64,000 nt of DNA from Agromyces atrinae (GCF_013407835.1 NZ_JACCBI010000001.1:310001-374000), one strand, 5' to 3'; shown: positions 45,457 through 54,993, counted from the stretch's first letter. Notes: generated by a model not told the origin, from the letters alone. Program-made: numbers and translations.

Positions 45457-45509
45457 TTGACTCCTGACGTGGCGGCGCACTACTGTCACGATCATAATCA
45501 CTTTCACTC

Positions 45510-46511
45510 ATGACATCAGAGGTGGCGGCCGTGTCGGTCACGGGTAGTCGCGGGGCGTCGGGCGTCGTGCTCGGACTCGCAGCAGGGTTGGCGTTCGGAG
45601 CGGGCGGCGTCTTCATCAAGCCGCTCCTCGAAGCGGGGTGGTCGCCCGCGGCGGCCGTGCTCGCGCGCATCAGCGTCGCGGCCCTCGTGCTCGTCGTCCC
45701 GGGGCTCGTCGCGCTCCGATTCGACCTGCGCCCGCTCTGGCGCGCGAAGTGGACGGTGCTGCTGTACTCGTGCCTCGCGATCGTCGGAACCCAGGTCGCC
45801 TTCTACGCCTCGATCGCACGCATCCCCGTCAGCATGACCCTCCTCATCGAGTACCTCGCGCCGATCCTGCTCGTCGTCGTGGTGTGGCTCCGCACGCGGC
45901 GCAGCCCCCAACGCGTCGTCCTCGGCGGCTCGGTGCTCGCGCTCGCCGGGCTCGTGCTCGTCATCGGCCCGGGCGGCGACCTCGACGTGCTCGGACTCCT
46001 CTACGCCGGCATCGCCATGGTCGGCGTCGCGGTGTACTACGTCGTCGGTGCGCGCGTCGACGAGGACCTCCCGCCCGTCGCTCTCGCCGCAGCCGGCTTC
46101 GTCATCGGTGCGATCGTGCTCGCCGCCGTCGGCTTCACGGGCCTCCTCCCGCTCGAGGTGGAGTGGTCGCCCGTCGAACTCCTCGGCATGAGCGTGCCGT
46201 GGTTCGTGCCCGTCCTCATCGTCGGTCTGATCTCGACGGCATTCGCCTACGTCGCCGGCATCGCCGCGATCGCTCGCCTCGGCACGCGCCTCGCGTCGTT
46301 CCTCGGCCTCTCGGAGGTCGTCTTCGCCGCGATCATCGGATGGATCCTCCTCGGCGAGGTGCTCAGCGTCATCCAGATCCTCGGCGGGGTGCTGATCCTC
46401 GCGGGCATCATCTGCATCAGGCTCGAGCGCCCCGCGCTGTCGAACGGCGCGGCGATCGAGCTCGGGGTCGAGCCCGTGCCGACGACGGGTGCCATCACGC
46501 AGCCTCGATAG
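45510..46511 (+). CDS. EamA/DMT-family transporter
   Basis: 333 residues, ten predicted helices in two EamA repeats (LGLAAGLAFGAGGVFIKPLLEAGW, and the second repeat from about 165). Members export amino acids, metabolites or drugs; substrate unknown. ATG 45510 with CATAAT at 45493-45498, 11 nt upstream, so the leader is nearly absent. Divergent from the CGNR gene, its likely regulator. Confidence 0.88.
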   Translation: MTSEVAAVSVTGSRGASGVVLGLAAGLAFGAGGVFIKPLLEAGWSPAAAVLARISVAALVLVVPGLVALRFDLRPLWRAKWTVLLYSCLAIVGTQVAFYASIARIPVSMTLLIEYLAPILLVVVVWLRTRRSPQRVVLGGSVLALAGLVLVIGPGGDLDVLGLLYAGIAMVGVAVYYVVGARVDEDLPPVALAAAGFVIGAIVLAAVGFTGLLPLEVEWSPVELLGMSVPWFVPVLIVGLISTAFAYVAGIAAIARLGTRLASFLGLSEVVFAAIIGWILLGEVLSVIQILGGVLILAGIICIRLERPALSNGAAIELGVEPVPTTGAITQPR

Positions 46512-46520
46512 ACTGACCGG

Positions 46521-47129
46521 ATGCCCCGCTCGAAGCCCCTTCTCGCGTGGGAGCCGCTGCCGTACATCGTCCTCTTCGTCGCAGCCCTCGCGCTCTCGAC
46601 GGCACGACCCGACTCGCTGCCCGTCGTGTTCTGGAGCGTTGCGCCCGTCGCGGCGCTCGCGCTCGTCTACTTCATCCTGTCGCTCGCGCGTGAGCGTCGG
46701 CTTCGCGAATCGAACCCCAACGGCAACGGCGAACTGAGTTCGCTCGCCGGCCTCGAGATCAGGCAGATCGAGGGCCAGGCCGGGGCTCCCGTGACGACGG
46801 TCGCCGAATCGGGCCGGCATCAGCCCGAGATCGATCTCATCCGAATCCACGAGGGCGATCGCGCGGTCCTCGTGCCGCGGGCGACGCGCTGGCTCGGGCG
46901 CCGGTACCGCGTGGGCGTCGAACTCGTCGCCGGCGACCGCGTGCGACGCGCCGGCTTCCTGCCGGAAGCGGCCGAGAAGCGGTTCGCATCACCGCTCGAC
47001 GAGCTTCGCGCACGCGGGGTCTACGTCTCGGTCCCTGCGCGTATTACGGGAACGACGCGGCCATTCGGGGTCGATCTCGAGCTCGCCGGGCTCGCCCAGC
47101 TCGATGAGGGCGAACTCAGCTCTCGGTGA
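46521..47129 (+). CDS. Membrane-anchored protein of unknown function
   Basis: 202 residues. Two adjacent membrane helices at about 12-27 and 34-54, then a soluble C-terminal region of about 145 residues, beta-rich with basic stretches (RIHEGDRAVLVPRATRWLGRRYRVGVELVAGDRVRRAGFLP). No family recognised. TAGACT (46509-46514), lying just after the EamA stop, ends 6 nt before the ATG: leaderless candidate. Its end overlaps the convergent thioredoxin gene by 14 bp. Confidence 0.72.
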   Translation: MPRSKPLLAWEPLPYIVLFVAALALSTARPDSLPVVFWSVAPVAALALVYFILSLARERRLRESNPNGNGELSSLAGLEIRQIEGQAGAPVTTVAESGRHQPEIDLIRIHEGDRAVLVPRATRWLGRRYRVGVELVAGDRVRRAGFLPEAAEKRFASPLDELRARGVYVSVPARITGTTRPFGVDLELAGLAQLDEGELSSR

Positions 47130-47538
47130 GCGCGGACGACTCGACCGTCTGCTCGGTCTCACGCTCCGCTTCGCGCTCGGCCTCGGCGCGGCCGATCTCC
47201 TTCCGCACCTCGTCCATGTCGAGTCCGCGGATCTGAGTGATCAGGTCGTCGAGGGCGTGCCGCGGCAGCACTCCCGCCTGGGCGAAGAGTCCGATGCCGT
47301 CGCGGAACGCCATGATCGTCGGGATCGACGTGATCTGCATCGCCTGCGCGAGCTCCTGCTCGGCCTCGGTGTCGACCTTGCCGAACACGATGTCGGGGTT
47401 CGCCTCGGCGGCCGCATCGTAGATCGGGCCGAACTGCAGACACGGTCCGCACCAGGCGGCCCAGTAGTCGACGAGGACGATTCCGCCCTCGGTGATCGTG
47501 CTCTCGAAGTCGGATCTGGTCAATGCGACGGTGGCCAT
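47116..47538 (-). CDS. Thioredoxin with an acidic C-terminal extension
   Basis: 140 residues: a complete thioredoxin fold, with the redox-active WAAWCGPC (Cys30, Cys33) and cis-Pro in SIPTIMAF, then a charged tail of about 30 residues (EIGRAEAEREAERETEQTVES). Cytosolic dithiol reductant. The extension is predicted helical and is absent from E. coli TrxA. ATG start. The divergent partner is the CE1758-type flavin enzyme, with 129 bp between. Confidence 0.92.
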   Translation of the reverse strand: MATVALTRSDFESTITEGGIVLVDYWAAWCGPCLQFGPIYDAAAEANPDIVFGKVDTEAEQELAQAMQITSIPTIMAFRDGIGLFAQAGVLPRHALDDLITQIRGLDMDEVRKEIGRAEAEREAERETEQTVESSALTES

Positions 47539-47615
47539 CGCACCAGCCTAAGCGACCGGAACGGGGGTCGCGCCGGGTGGGAATAGTCTTGCCGCGTCAT
47601 CCGTTGTGCCATTTA

Positions 47616-47629
47616 TATGCAAATGCATA
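47616..47629. promoter_or_regulatory. AT-rich palindrome, candidate operator of the flavin-enzyme operon
   Basis: TATGCA-AA-TGCATA is a perfect 6-2-6 dyad in an AT-rich island of an otherwise about 70% GC region, 39 bp before the LLM start. Such dyads are typical of MarR-type redox-sensing repressors, but no regulator gene is adjacent. Confidence 0.5.
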
Positions 47630-47667
47630 GAGCAAAACGTCACCACGACTCGGGCCAGGAGGCCGCC

Positions 47668-48831
47668 ATGCAATTCGGAATCTTCACCGTCAGCGATATC
47701 ACCGAGGACCCGACCACCGGCCGGACCCCCACCGAGGCCGAGCGCATCCAGGCGACGCTCACCATCGCGAAGCACGCCGAAGACGTCGGGCTCGATGTCT
47801 TCGCCCTCGGCGAGCACCACAACCCGCCGTTCTGGTCGTCGTCGCCGACCACGACGCTCGCCTACATCGCCGCGCAGACCGAGACGCTCCAGCTCTCGAC
47901 GGCGACGACCCTCATCACGACGAACGACCCCGTCAAGATCGCGGAAGACTACGCGATGCTCCAGCACCTCTCGGGCGGTCGGGTCGACCTCATGATGGGC
48001 CGTGGCAACACCGGCCCCGTGTACCCGTGGTTCGGCAAGGACATCCGCCAGGGCATCAACCTCGCCCTCGAGAACTACAACCTCCTCCACCGGCTGTGGC
48101 GCGAGGACTTCGTCGACTGGGAGGGGCAGTTCCGCACGCCCCTGCAGGGCTTCCAGTCGACCCCGCGCCCGCTCGACGGCGTCGCCCCCTTCGTCTGGCA
48201 CGGCTCGATCCGGAGCCCCGAGATCGCCGAGCAGGCCGCCTACTACGGCGACGGCTTCTTCGCGAACAACATCTTCTGGCCGAAGGAGCACTACATGCGC
48301 CTCATCAGCCTCTACCGTCAGCGCTTCGAGCACTACGGCCACGGCAGCGCCGACCAGGCGATCGTCGGACTCGGCGGTCAGGTCTTCATGCGGAAAAACT
48401 CGCAGGACGCGATCGACGAGTTCCGTCCGTACTTCGACAACGCGCCCGTCTACGGTCACGGCCCGAGCCTCGAGGACTTCACGGCGCAGACCCCGCTGAC
48501 CGTCGGCAGCCCGCAGGAGGTCATCGACCGCTACGCCTCGATGCGCGAGTACTTCGGCGACTACCAGCGTCAGCTCTTCCTCATGGACCACGCGGGCCTG
48601 CCCCTCAAGACCGTGCTCGAGCAGCTCGACATCCTCGGCGGCGAGGTCGTCCCCGCCCTCCGCGCCGAGTTCGCGAAGGACCGCCCGGCCCACGTGCCCG
48701 ACGCCCCGACGCACGCATCGCTCGTCGCGGCCCGCGACGCGGCGATCGCGAGCGCGGCGACGGATGACACGGACGGAGCACACTCCGGTGCCGCCTTCGG
48801 TCTCGCGGGCGTGACGGGAGCCTCACGATGA
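47668..48831 (+). CDS. LLM-class flavin-dependent oxidoreductase, CE1758 family
   Basis: 387-residue luciferase-like monooxygenase. MQFGIFTVSDITEDPTTG and the VGLDVFALGEHHNPPF strand are typical of the CE1758 group, which is encoded next to its own FMN reductase. It would use reduced FMN from that partner to oxygenate an unknown substrate. ATG 47668 with CAGGAGG upstream. Stop and next start overlap as ATGA. About 50 C-terminal residues are low-complexity and Ala-rich. Confidence 0.9.
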   Translation: MQFGIFTVSDITEDPTTGRTPTEAERIQATLTIAKHAEDVGLDVFALGEHHNPPFWSSSPTTTLAYIAAQTETLQLSTATTLITTNDPVKIAEDYAMLQHLSGGRVDLMMGRGNTGPVYPWFGKDIRQGINLALENYNLLHRLWREDFVDWEGQFRTPLQGFQSTPRPLDGVAPFVWHGSIRSPEIAEQAAYYGDGFFANNIFWPKEHYMRLISLYRQRFEHYGHGSADQAIVGLGGQVFMRKNSQDAIDEFRPYFDNAPVYGHGPSLEDFTAQTPLTVGSPQEVIDRYASMREYFGDYQRQLFLMDHAGLPLKTVLEQLDILGGEVVPALRAEFAKDRPAHVPDAPTHASLVAARDAAIASAATDDTDGAHSGAAFGLAGVTGASR

Positions 48832-49451
48832 CGACCAAGCGCATCGCCGTCGTCTCGGCGGGTCTCAGCCAGCCGAGCTCGACTCGCCTGCTCGCCGACC
48901 GGCTTGCCGACGCGACCGTCGCCGAGCTCCAGACGCAGGGAGTCGATGCGGAGGTGACGACGATCGAGTTGCGCGACCTCGCGCACGACATCACCAACAA
49001 TCTCCTCACGGGATTCCCGGCCCCCGCCCTCGCGAGCGCGCTCGAGACGGTCACGGGCGCCGACGGCCTCATCGCCGTCACGCCGATCTTCACGACGAGC
49101 TACAGCGGGTTGTTCAAGTCGTTCATCGACGTCATCGACCCCCAGGCGCTCGACGGGCTGCCCGTGCTGATCGGCGCGACCGGCGGCACCGCCCGCCACT
49201 CGCTCGCGATCGACTACGCGATCCGCCCGCTCTTCGCCTACCTGCACGCGCAGCCGGTCACGACGGGTGTCTTCGCGGCGTCGGCCGACTGGGGCGACGG
49301 AGGCGACACGGTCAAGGCGCTGCCGGCGCGCATCGGGCGCGGCGCCCGCGAACTGGCATCCCTCGTCCAGACGACCGAGCGGGTCGTCCACGATCCCTTC
49401 GCGCTCGACCGCCCCTTCGGGCACCTGCTCGGAGGGCTCACGGGGGAGTAG
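48828..49451 (+). CDS. LLM-partnered FMN reductase, CE1759 family
   Basis: 207-residue flavodoxin-fold NAD(P)H:FMN reductase: IAVVSAGLSQPSSTRLLADRL (phosphate loop), TPIFTTSYSGLFKSFIDVID and GATGGTARHSL. It supplies FMNH2 to the LLM enzyme encoded immediately upstream (ATGA overlap). Followed by a 16-bp bidirectional terminator. Confidence 0.92.
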   Translation: MTTKRIAVVSAGLSQPSSTRLLADRLADATVAELQTQGVDAEVTTIELRDLAHDITNNLLTGFPAPALASALETVTGADGLIAVTPIFTTSYSGLFKSFIDVIDPQALDGLPVLIGATGGTARHSLAIDYAIRPLFAYLHAQPVTTGVFAASADWGDGGDTVKALPARIGRGARELASLVQTTERVVHDPFALDRPFGHLLGGLTGE

Positions 49452-49465
49452 CGCCCGGACGAACG

Positions 49466-49500
49466 CGAACGGCGGGCCTGCATCGCAGGCCCGCCGTTCG
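49466..49500. terminator. Bidirectional terminator
   Basis: Perfect 16-bp stem, CGAACGGCGGGCCTGC (49466-49481) and GCAGGCCCGCCGTTCG (49485-49500), 3-nt loop, between two convergent genes. Confidence 0.85.
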
Positions 49501-49513
49501 TCTCGACTGCTCA

Positions 49514-49702
49514 TCAACCGCTCTTGCGGCGGAACTCCCTCTTGTGGTCCACGGGACCCTGCGCATTGTGAATGGCCGACTCGCCGTCGAGGTGGGCCTC
49601 GCCCTTGCCTTCCTGGTTCTTCTTCTTGCGATCGAGCGCTTCGCGGAACTTCCGCTTCATCTCGTCGCTTGCTCCGGTGCTGGTCTCATTGTCGGAACTC
49701 AT
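49514..49702 (-). CDS. DUF5302-type small charged protein
   Basis: 62 residues, highly charged: MSSDNETSTGASDEMKRKFREALDRK then KKNQEGKGEAHLDGESAIHN and HKREFRRKSG. It matches the DUF5302 pattern, small actinobacterial proteins of unknown role. ATG 49702. It stands alone between the terminator and the divergent glycosyltransferase gene. Confidence 0.8.
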   Translation of the reverse strand: MSSDNETSTGASDEMKRKFREALDRKKKNQEGKGEAHLDGESAIHNAQGPVDHKREFRRKSG

Positions 49703-49870
49703 ACCCCGCAGTCTATGCAGCGCGGCCGACACCGGTGACCGTCGGATTCGCGGTCGACGGATGACGCGTGGGCACCGATCAGGCGAACAGCGGGCGTCCG
49801 ATCGGTGAAACGTCGCTCCGCGGGCCCCGATTCGCTCACGAACGACCACCGGGGGAGCGAGCATGAGGGC

Positions 49871-51877
49871 GTGAGAGTCCTCCTCTTCGCCGAATCGTTC
49901 CTCCCGCACATGAACGGGGTCACCCACTCGTTGCTCCAGGTGCTGCGGCACCTCGAGCGCCGAGGCGACGAGGCACTCGTCGTCGCACCGAGGTCGGGCC
50001 CCATCGACAGAGACCTCTACGGAGCCGACGCCGCGCTCGTGCGCTCCGTCCCGCTTCCGTCCTATCCCGACGTCAGGGTCAGCGTCGCGAGCTCCCGCTA
50101 CCTCGGCTCGCTCGTCGACGACTTCCGCCCGGACGTCGTGCACCTCGCGTCGCCCTTCGTGCTCGGGTGGCAGGGGCTCCGCGCTGCGGATGCGCGCGGC
50201 GTGCCGACCGTCGCGATCTACCAGACCGACGTCCCCGGGTACGCGGAGCGCTACGGCGTGCCGAGCGCCGCACCGTTCCTCGCGAAGCACGTCAGCCGCA
50301 TCCACCGCCGGGCGACCCTCACGCTGGCGCCGTCGACCGCGGCGATGAGTCAGCTCGCCGAGGCCGGAGTCGACCGGCTGAGGCTCTGGCGACGCGGCGT
50401 CGACTCCGTGCGCTTCCAGCCCTCACGGCGGAGCGCCGAGCTCCGGGCCGAGCTCGCCCCGAACGGCGAGGTGCTCGTCGGCTACGTCGGTCGGCTGGCT
50501 CCCGAGAAGCAGGTCGAGCACGTGCGCGTGCTCGGCTCCGTGCCCGGCATCCGTCTCGTCATCATCGGCGACGGCCCGAGCCGCGCCGGCCTCGAAAGGC
50601 TCCTCCCGGATGCCGCGTTCCTCGGCTTCCAGTCGGGCGACGCGCTCGCCGAGGCCGTCGCGAGCCTCGACGTCTTCGTGCACCCGGGCGAGAACGAGTC
50701 GTTCTGCCAGACGATCCAGGAGGCGCTCGCGAGCGGTGTTCCCGTCGTCTCGACCGGTCGCGGCGGTCCGCTCGACCTCGTCGAGTCGAGTCGCACCGGC
50801 TGGCTGTACCGTCCCGGCGACCTCGACGACCTGCGTGAGCGCGTCGCCGACCTCGCGGGCGACGCCGCGAAGCGCGCGGCCTTCGCCGTCGCGGCGCGGG
50901 AGTCGGTCGCGGGCCGCAGCTGGGAGAGCCTCGGCGACGAGCTCGTCGGGCACTACGCCGAGGCCGTCGAGCTCCGCCGCTCGGGAGCGGCGCACGTGCT
51001 CACGGGGCTGCCCGACCGCTCGGTGCCGGCTGCGTCGGAGACCGCGCTCGACGCGCACCGGGACGCGCGTCCGCGATGGCGTCGCGTCGTCGCGGTCGGC
51101 GACTCGCTCACCGAGGGCCTCTCCGACGACTCGCGTCAGGCGCCGGGGCAGTTCCGCGGCTGGGCCGATCGGCTCGCTCTGCTCCTCGCGCACTCGAAGA
51201 GGGAATCGCTCCTCTATGCGAACCTCGGTGTGCGCAGTCGCCGGATCGCCGACGTCGTCGGCGAGCAGCTGCCGCGCGCCCTCGAACTGAACGCCGACCT
51301 CGTCGCGGTGCTCGTCGGCGGCAACGACCTCGTCAAGGCCGGGGCACGGCCCGAGCGTCTCACCGACACCCTCGCCGAGGCCCTCCTCGGCGTGCGCGAG
51401 CGCGGCGTCGACGTCCTGCTCGTCACGCCCTTCGTGCCCCCACGGCCGTTCCTCGGCACGCTGCACGAGCGCGCGGGGCGCTTCAACCGGCGGCTGCAGT
51501 CGAGGCTCGCGGGCAGCGGTGTCATGACGCTCGACTTCTGGCACCACCCCGAGTTCCTCGACGCGCGCATGTGGTCGGAGGATCGCGTGCACCTGAGCCC
51601 GCACGGTCATCGGACGCTCTCGTATCGCGCCGCGATCCTGCTCGGAGTGCCGCACGCCGACGAGCTCGCGAACCTCGACCTCGGTCTGCACGAGGAGGAG
51701 GCGGAGGCCGCGGCGCCGACCCTGTCGACCTCGGCCTGGGTGCGTATCCACGCTCTGCCGTGGCTCGGGCGCCGGATGCGTGGGCGCACGGCCGGTCACG
51801 GCCGCGTCGCGAAGCACGACTCCCTCGTGCCCGTCGGCCCGGGCGAGCGGCGCTCGAGACAGGGGGTGCTCGACTGA
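49871..51877 (+). CDS. Fusion of a GT4 glycosyltransferase with an SGNH/GDSL hydrolase
   Basis: 668 residues in one uninterrupted frame. N-terminal GT-B glycosyltransferase, about 1-375: LLFAESFLPHMNGVTHSLLQVL, YVGRLAPEKQ and the NDP-sugar motif HPGENESFCQTIQEALASGVPVV; closest to actinobacterial mannosyltransferases of the MgtA/PimB group. C-terminal SGNH hydrolase, about 400-610: GDSLTEG (Ser), GGNDL, and DRVHLSPHGH (Asp/His). Tail of about 60 residues. In relatives these domains are usually adjacent separate genes. GTG 49871 opens the conserved GT start. Suggests a glycan made by the first domain and acyl or acetyl editing by the second (inference). Confidence 0.88.
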   Translation: MRVLLFAESFLPHMNGVTHSLLQVLRHLERRGDEALVVAPRSGPIDRDLYGADAALVRSVPLPSYPDVRVSVASSRYLGSLVDDFRPDVVHLASPFVLGWQGLRAADARGVPTVAIYQTDVPGYAERYGVPSAAPFLAKHVSRIHRRATLTLAPSTAAMSQLAEAGVDRLRLWRRGVDSVRFQPSRRSAELRAELAPNGEVLVGYVGRLAPEKQVEHVRVLGSVPGIRLVIIGDGPSRAGLERLLPDAAFLGFQSGDALAEAVASLDVFVHPGENESFCQTIQEALASGVPVVSTGRGGPLDLVESSRTGWLYRPGDLDDLRERVADLAGDAAKRAAFAVAARESVAGRSWESLGDELVGHYAEAVELRRSGAAHVLTGLPDRSVPAASETALDAHRDARPRWRRVVAVGDSLTEGLSDDSRQAPGQFRGWADRLALLLAHSKRESLLYANLGVRSRRIADVVGEQLPRALELNADLVAVLVGGNDLVKAGARPERLTDTLAEALLGVRERGVDVLLVTPFVPPRPFLGTLHERAGRFNRRLQSRLAGSGVMTLDFWHHPEFLDARMWSEDRVHLSPHGHRTLSYRAAILLGVPHADELANLDLGLHEEEAEAAAPTLSTSAWVRIHALPWLGRRMRGRTAGHGRVAKHDSLVPVGPGERRSRQGVLD

Positions 51878-51993
51878 TCCGCGTGTCGATTCCGCCTCTC
51901 ACCGGGCTTCCGCAGGGTGGACTGGTAGTATCGGCATCGTCACATGACTGTGACTGCTCATTTCTGTGAGCGCACGGAGCAGGCCGGCAGGAA

Positions 51994-52057
51994 GCTGGTC
52001 CCCTGTGGTGGATCACCAATCGCACGAGCGAGTGGTGGGCTTCTACTGGTGGCCAGC
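51994..52057 (+). ncRNA. Structured pnp leader, candidate Actino-pnp RNA element
   Basis: The 282 bp between the glycosyltransferase and pnp contain no gene. A closing stem GCTGGTC/GGCCAGC (51994-52000 with 52051-52057, one G-U) encloses an inner hairpin ACCAATCGC-acga-GCGAGTGGT (52015-52036, one mismatch). An Actino-pnp RNA motif is known in the 5' leaders of actinobacterial exoribonuclease genes; the location fits, but the match to its consensus was not computed. The region likely controls pnp autogenously. Confidence 0.55.
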
Positions 52058-52159
52058 GTGAACGCGTCATCCTGATGCGGTCGAAACTGCCTGTTCCCTG
52101 CTCCTCTGTACGAGTCGTGCCCACACGGGGTGCGACGTAAAACAAAGGAGACAGACCTC

Positions 52160-54457
52160 TTGGAAGGTCCTGAAATCATTTTCGCCGAAACCGTCATCGA
52201 CAATGGCAAGTACGGCACCCGCACCATCCGCTTCGAGACCGGCCGTCTCGCTCAGCAGGCCCAGGGCTCTGCCGTCGCCTACATCGACGAAGAGACGATG
52301 CTTCTCTCCGCGACGAGCGCCTCCAAGCAGCCGAAGGACCACTTCGACTTCTTCCCCCTCACGATCGACGTCGAAGAGCGCATGTACGCCGCGGGTCGCA
52401 TCCCGGGCTCGTTCTTCCGTCGCGAGGGTCGTCCCTCGACCGAGGCGATCCTCACGTGCCGCCTCATCGACCGTCCCCTGCGCCCGTCGTTCGTCGACGG
52501 TCTCCGCAACGAGATCCAGGTCGTCGTGACCGTCCTCGCGATCGAGCCCGACGAGCTCTACGACGTCCTCGCGATCAACGCCGCGTCGATGTCGACCCAG
52601 ATCGCCGGCCTCCCCTTCTCGGGCCCGATCGGCGGCGTCCGCGTCGCCCTCCTTCCCGAGAGCAACGGCGGTGGCCAGTGGGTCGCCTTCCCGAAGCACT
52701 CGCAGCTCGACGACGCCGTGTTCAGCATGGTCGTCGCGGGACGCGTCGTGACCGACGCGTCGGGTGCCGACGACGTCGCGATCATGATGATCGAGGCCGA
52801 GGCCACCGACAACGTGTGGACGCTCATCCAGGGCGGCGCCATCAAGCCCAACGAAGAGGTCATCGCGCAGGGCATCGAGGCGTCGAAGCCGTTCATCAAG
52901 CAGCTCGTCGAGGCGCAGAAGCAGGTCGCTGCGTCGGCGTCGAAGCCGACCGGTGACTACAAGGTCTTCCCCGCGTACGCGCAGGAGACCTACGACGTCG
53001 TCGCCGGCCTCGCCTACGACGAGCTCAAGGGCGTCTACCAGATCGCCGAGAAGGTCGCCCGTCAGGACGCCGACGACGCGCTCAAGGCTCGCGTCAAGGA
53101 TGCCGTCGCCGAGAAGGTCGCCGCCGGCGAGCTTCCCGAGTCGGCTCTCGGCCAGGTGTCGGCCGCGTACAAGTCGGTCACCAAGCTCGTCGTGCGCTCG
53201 CGCGTCCTCGACGAGGGCGTGCGCATCGACGGCCGCGGTCTCGCTGACATCCGCCCGCTCGACGCCGAGGTCCAGGTCGTCCCGCGCGTCCACGGCTCCG
53301 CGATCTTCCAGCGCGGCGAGACGCAGATCATGGGCATCACGACGCTCAACATGCTGAAGCTCGAGCAGTCGATCGACTCGCTGAGCCCGGTCACCAAGAA
53401 GCGCTACATGCACAACTACAACTTCCCGCCCTACTCGACCGGTGAGACCGGTCGCGTCGGGTCGCCGAAGCGTCGCGAGATCGGGCACGGCGCACTCGCC
53501 GAGCGCGCTCTTGTGCCGGTGCTGCCCACGCGTGAAGAGTTCCCCTACGCGATCCGCCAGGTGTCCGAGGCTCTCGGCTCCAACGGTTCGACGTCGATGG
53601 GCTCCGTCTGCGCGTCGACCCTGTCGCTGCTCAACGCCGGTGTGCCGCTGCGCGCACCCGTCGCGGGTATCGCCATGGGCCTCATCTCCGACACCGTGAA
53701 CGGCGAGACGCGCTACGCGGCCCTCACCGACATCCTCGGTGCCGAAGACGCGCTCGGTGACATGGACTTCAAGGTCGCCGGTACGAGCGACTTCGTCACG
53801 GCCATCCAGCTCGACACGAAGCTCGACGGCATCCCCGCCTCGGTCCTCGCCGGCGCGCTCAACCAGGCCAAGGACGCCCGCACGACGATCCTCGCCGTGC
53901 TGAACGCCGCGATCGACGCTCCCGACGAGATGGCACCGACCGCGCCCCGCGTGATCAGCGTCCAGATCCCCGTCGACAAGATCGGCGAGCTGATCGGCCC
54001 GAAGGGCAAGACGATCAACGCGATCCAGGACGAGACCGGCGCCGACATCTCGATCGAGGAAGACGGCACCGTCTACATCGGCGCTGTCGACGGCCCCTCG
54101 GCCGAGGCCGCTCGCGCGCAGGTCAACGCGATCGCCAACCCGACCAACCCCGAGATCGGCGAGCAGTTCCTCGGAACCGTCGTCAAGATCGCGACGTTCG
54201 GTGCGTTCGTCTCGCTCCTCCCTGGCAAGGACGGCCTCCTCCACATCTCGGAGGTGCGCAAGCTCGCCGGTGGAAAGCGCGTCGAGAACGTCGAAGACGT
54301 GCTCGGAGTCGGCCAGAAGATCCTCGTCGAGATCACGAAGATCGACGACCGCGGCAAGCTCTCGCTCGCTCCGGTCGTGGCTGATGAGGCCGACACGCAC
54401 GGACGCGACGCCGCGAGCGAGGGCCCTGAGGCCCCCGCCGAAGGCGCCGACATCTGA
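52160..54457 (+). CDS. pnp: Polyribonucleotide nucleotidyltransferase (PNPase)
   Basis: Phosphorolytic 3'-5' exoribonuclease and polymerase. 765 residues: two RNase PH-like domains (first about 12-145; second about 330-550), the helical linker, a KH domain ([25 protein letters not shown]) and an S1 domain ([28 protein letters not shown]). TTG 52160 (reads [10 protein letters not shown]) chosen from the AAAGGAG at 52145-52151 and homologues starting MEGPEI. Terminator follows. Confidence 0.97.
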   Translation: MEGPEIIFAETVIDNGKYGTRTIRFETGRLAQQAQGSAVAYIDEETMLLSATSASKQPKDHFDFFPLTIDVEERMYAAGRIPGSFFRREGRPSTEAILTCRLIDRPLRPSFVDGLRNEIQVVVTVLAIEPDELYDVLAINAASMSTQIAGLPFSGPIGGVRVALLPESNGGGQWVAFPKHSQLDDAVFSMVVAGRVVTDASGADDVAIMMIEAEATDNVWTLIQGGAIKPNEEVIAQGIEASKPFIKQLVEAQKQVAASASKPTGDYKVFPAYAQETYDVVAGLAYDELKGVYQIAEKVARQDADDALKARVKDAVAEKVAAGELPESALGQVSAAYKSVTKLVVRSRVLDEGVRIDGRGLADIRPLDAEVQVVPRVHGSAIFQRGETQIMGITTLNMLKLEQSIDSLSPVTKKRYMHNYNFPPYSTGETGRVGSPKRREIGHGALAERALVPVLPTREEFPYAIRQVSEALGSNGSTSMGSVCASTLSLLNAGVPLRAPVAGIAMGLISDTVNGETRYAALTDILGAEDALGDMDFKVAGTSDFVTAIQLDTKLDGIPASVLAGALNQAKDARTTILAVLNAAIDAPDEMAPTAPRVISVQIPVDKIGELIGPKGKTINAIQDETGADISIEEDGTVYIGAVDGPSAEAARAQVNAIANPTNPEIGEQFLGTVVKIATFGAFVSLLPGKDGLLHISEVRKLAGGKRVENVEDVLGVGQKILVEITKIDDRGKLSLAPVVADEADTHGRDAASEGPEAPAEGADI

Positions 54458-54470
54458 TCTGATCAGTGAC

Positions 54471-54507
54471 CGAATGCCCGTCCCGATTCGTTCGGGGCGG
54501 GCATTCG
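54471..54507 (+). terminator. pnp terminator
   Basis: CGAATGCCCGTCCCG (54471-54485) pairs with CGGGGCGGGCATTCG (54493-54507), one G-T wobble in 15 bp, 7-nt loop, followed by TCGTC. Confidence 0.8.
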
Positions 54508-54531
54508 TCGTCTCCTCGGCAGGCGCCGCGA

Positions 54532-54993
54532 TCAGCGCTCCGCGAGCAGCGGTGCGAGTCGATAGGGGATGAGTTCGCCCATCGACAGAGCGGTCTCGGT
54601 GCGTTCGACGCCCTCGACGGCGAGGATGCGTCCGTCGATGCGGAAGAGGTCGTGGGCGTCGCGACAGACGACGCGCACGAGGAGGTCGACGGGGCCGCTC
54701 AGGCCGTGCGCCTGGATGACCTCGGGGATCTCGGCGATCTCGGCGACGGCGGCCGAGAGCCGTTTCTGTTGCACGTGCACCGAGACGAACGCTTCGAGGG
54801 GGAATCCGAGCGGGCCGGGGTCGATGCTGCGGGCGAAGCTCAGAAAAGCGCCGGATGCCTCGAGGCGGCTCATGCGCGCCTGCACCGTGTTGCGCGAGAG
54901 GCCGAGTCGGTCGGCGAGAGCGACGACCGTGGCTCGCGGGTCGTCGGCGAGGGCGACGAGGAGTTCACGGTCGAGGGCGTCGTAGCTGCTCAT
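54532..54993 (-). CDS. Lrp/AsnC-family regulator, probable BkdR
   Basis: 153 residues: an N-terminal HTH (LADRLGLSRNTVQARMSRLEASG) and a C-terminal RAM ligand domain (VIQAHGLSGPVDLLVRVVCRDAHDL). Divergent from bkdA with a TGTTG-TG-CAACA dyad between. In Streptomyces an Lrp-type regulator is divergent from bkd genes, so it is probably the branched-chain keto-acid or amino-acid sensor. TACCAT lies 8 nt before the ATG. Confidence 0.9.
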   Translation of the reverse strand: MSSYDALDRELLVALADDPRATVVALADRLGLSRNTVQARMSRLEASGAFLSFARSIDPGPLGFPLEAFVSVHVQQKRLSAAVAEIAEIPEVIQAHGLSGPVDLLVRVVCRDAHDLFRIDGRILAVEGVERTETALSMGELIPYRLAPLLAER

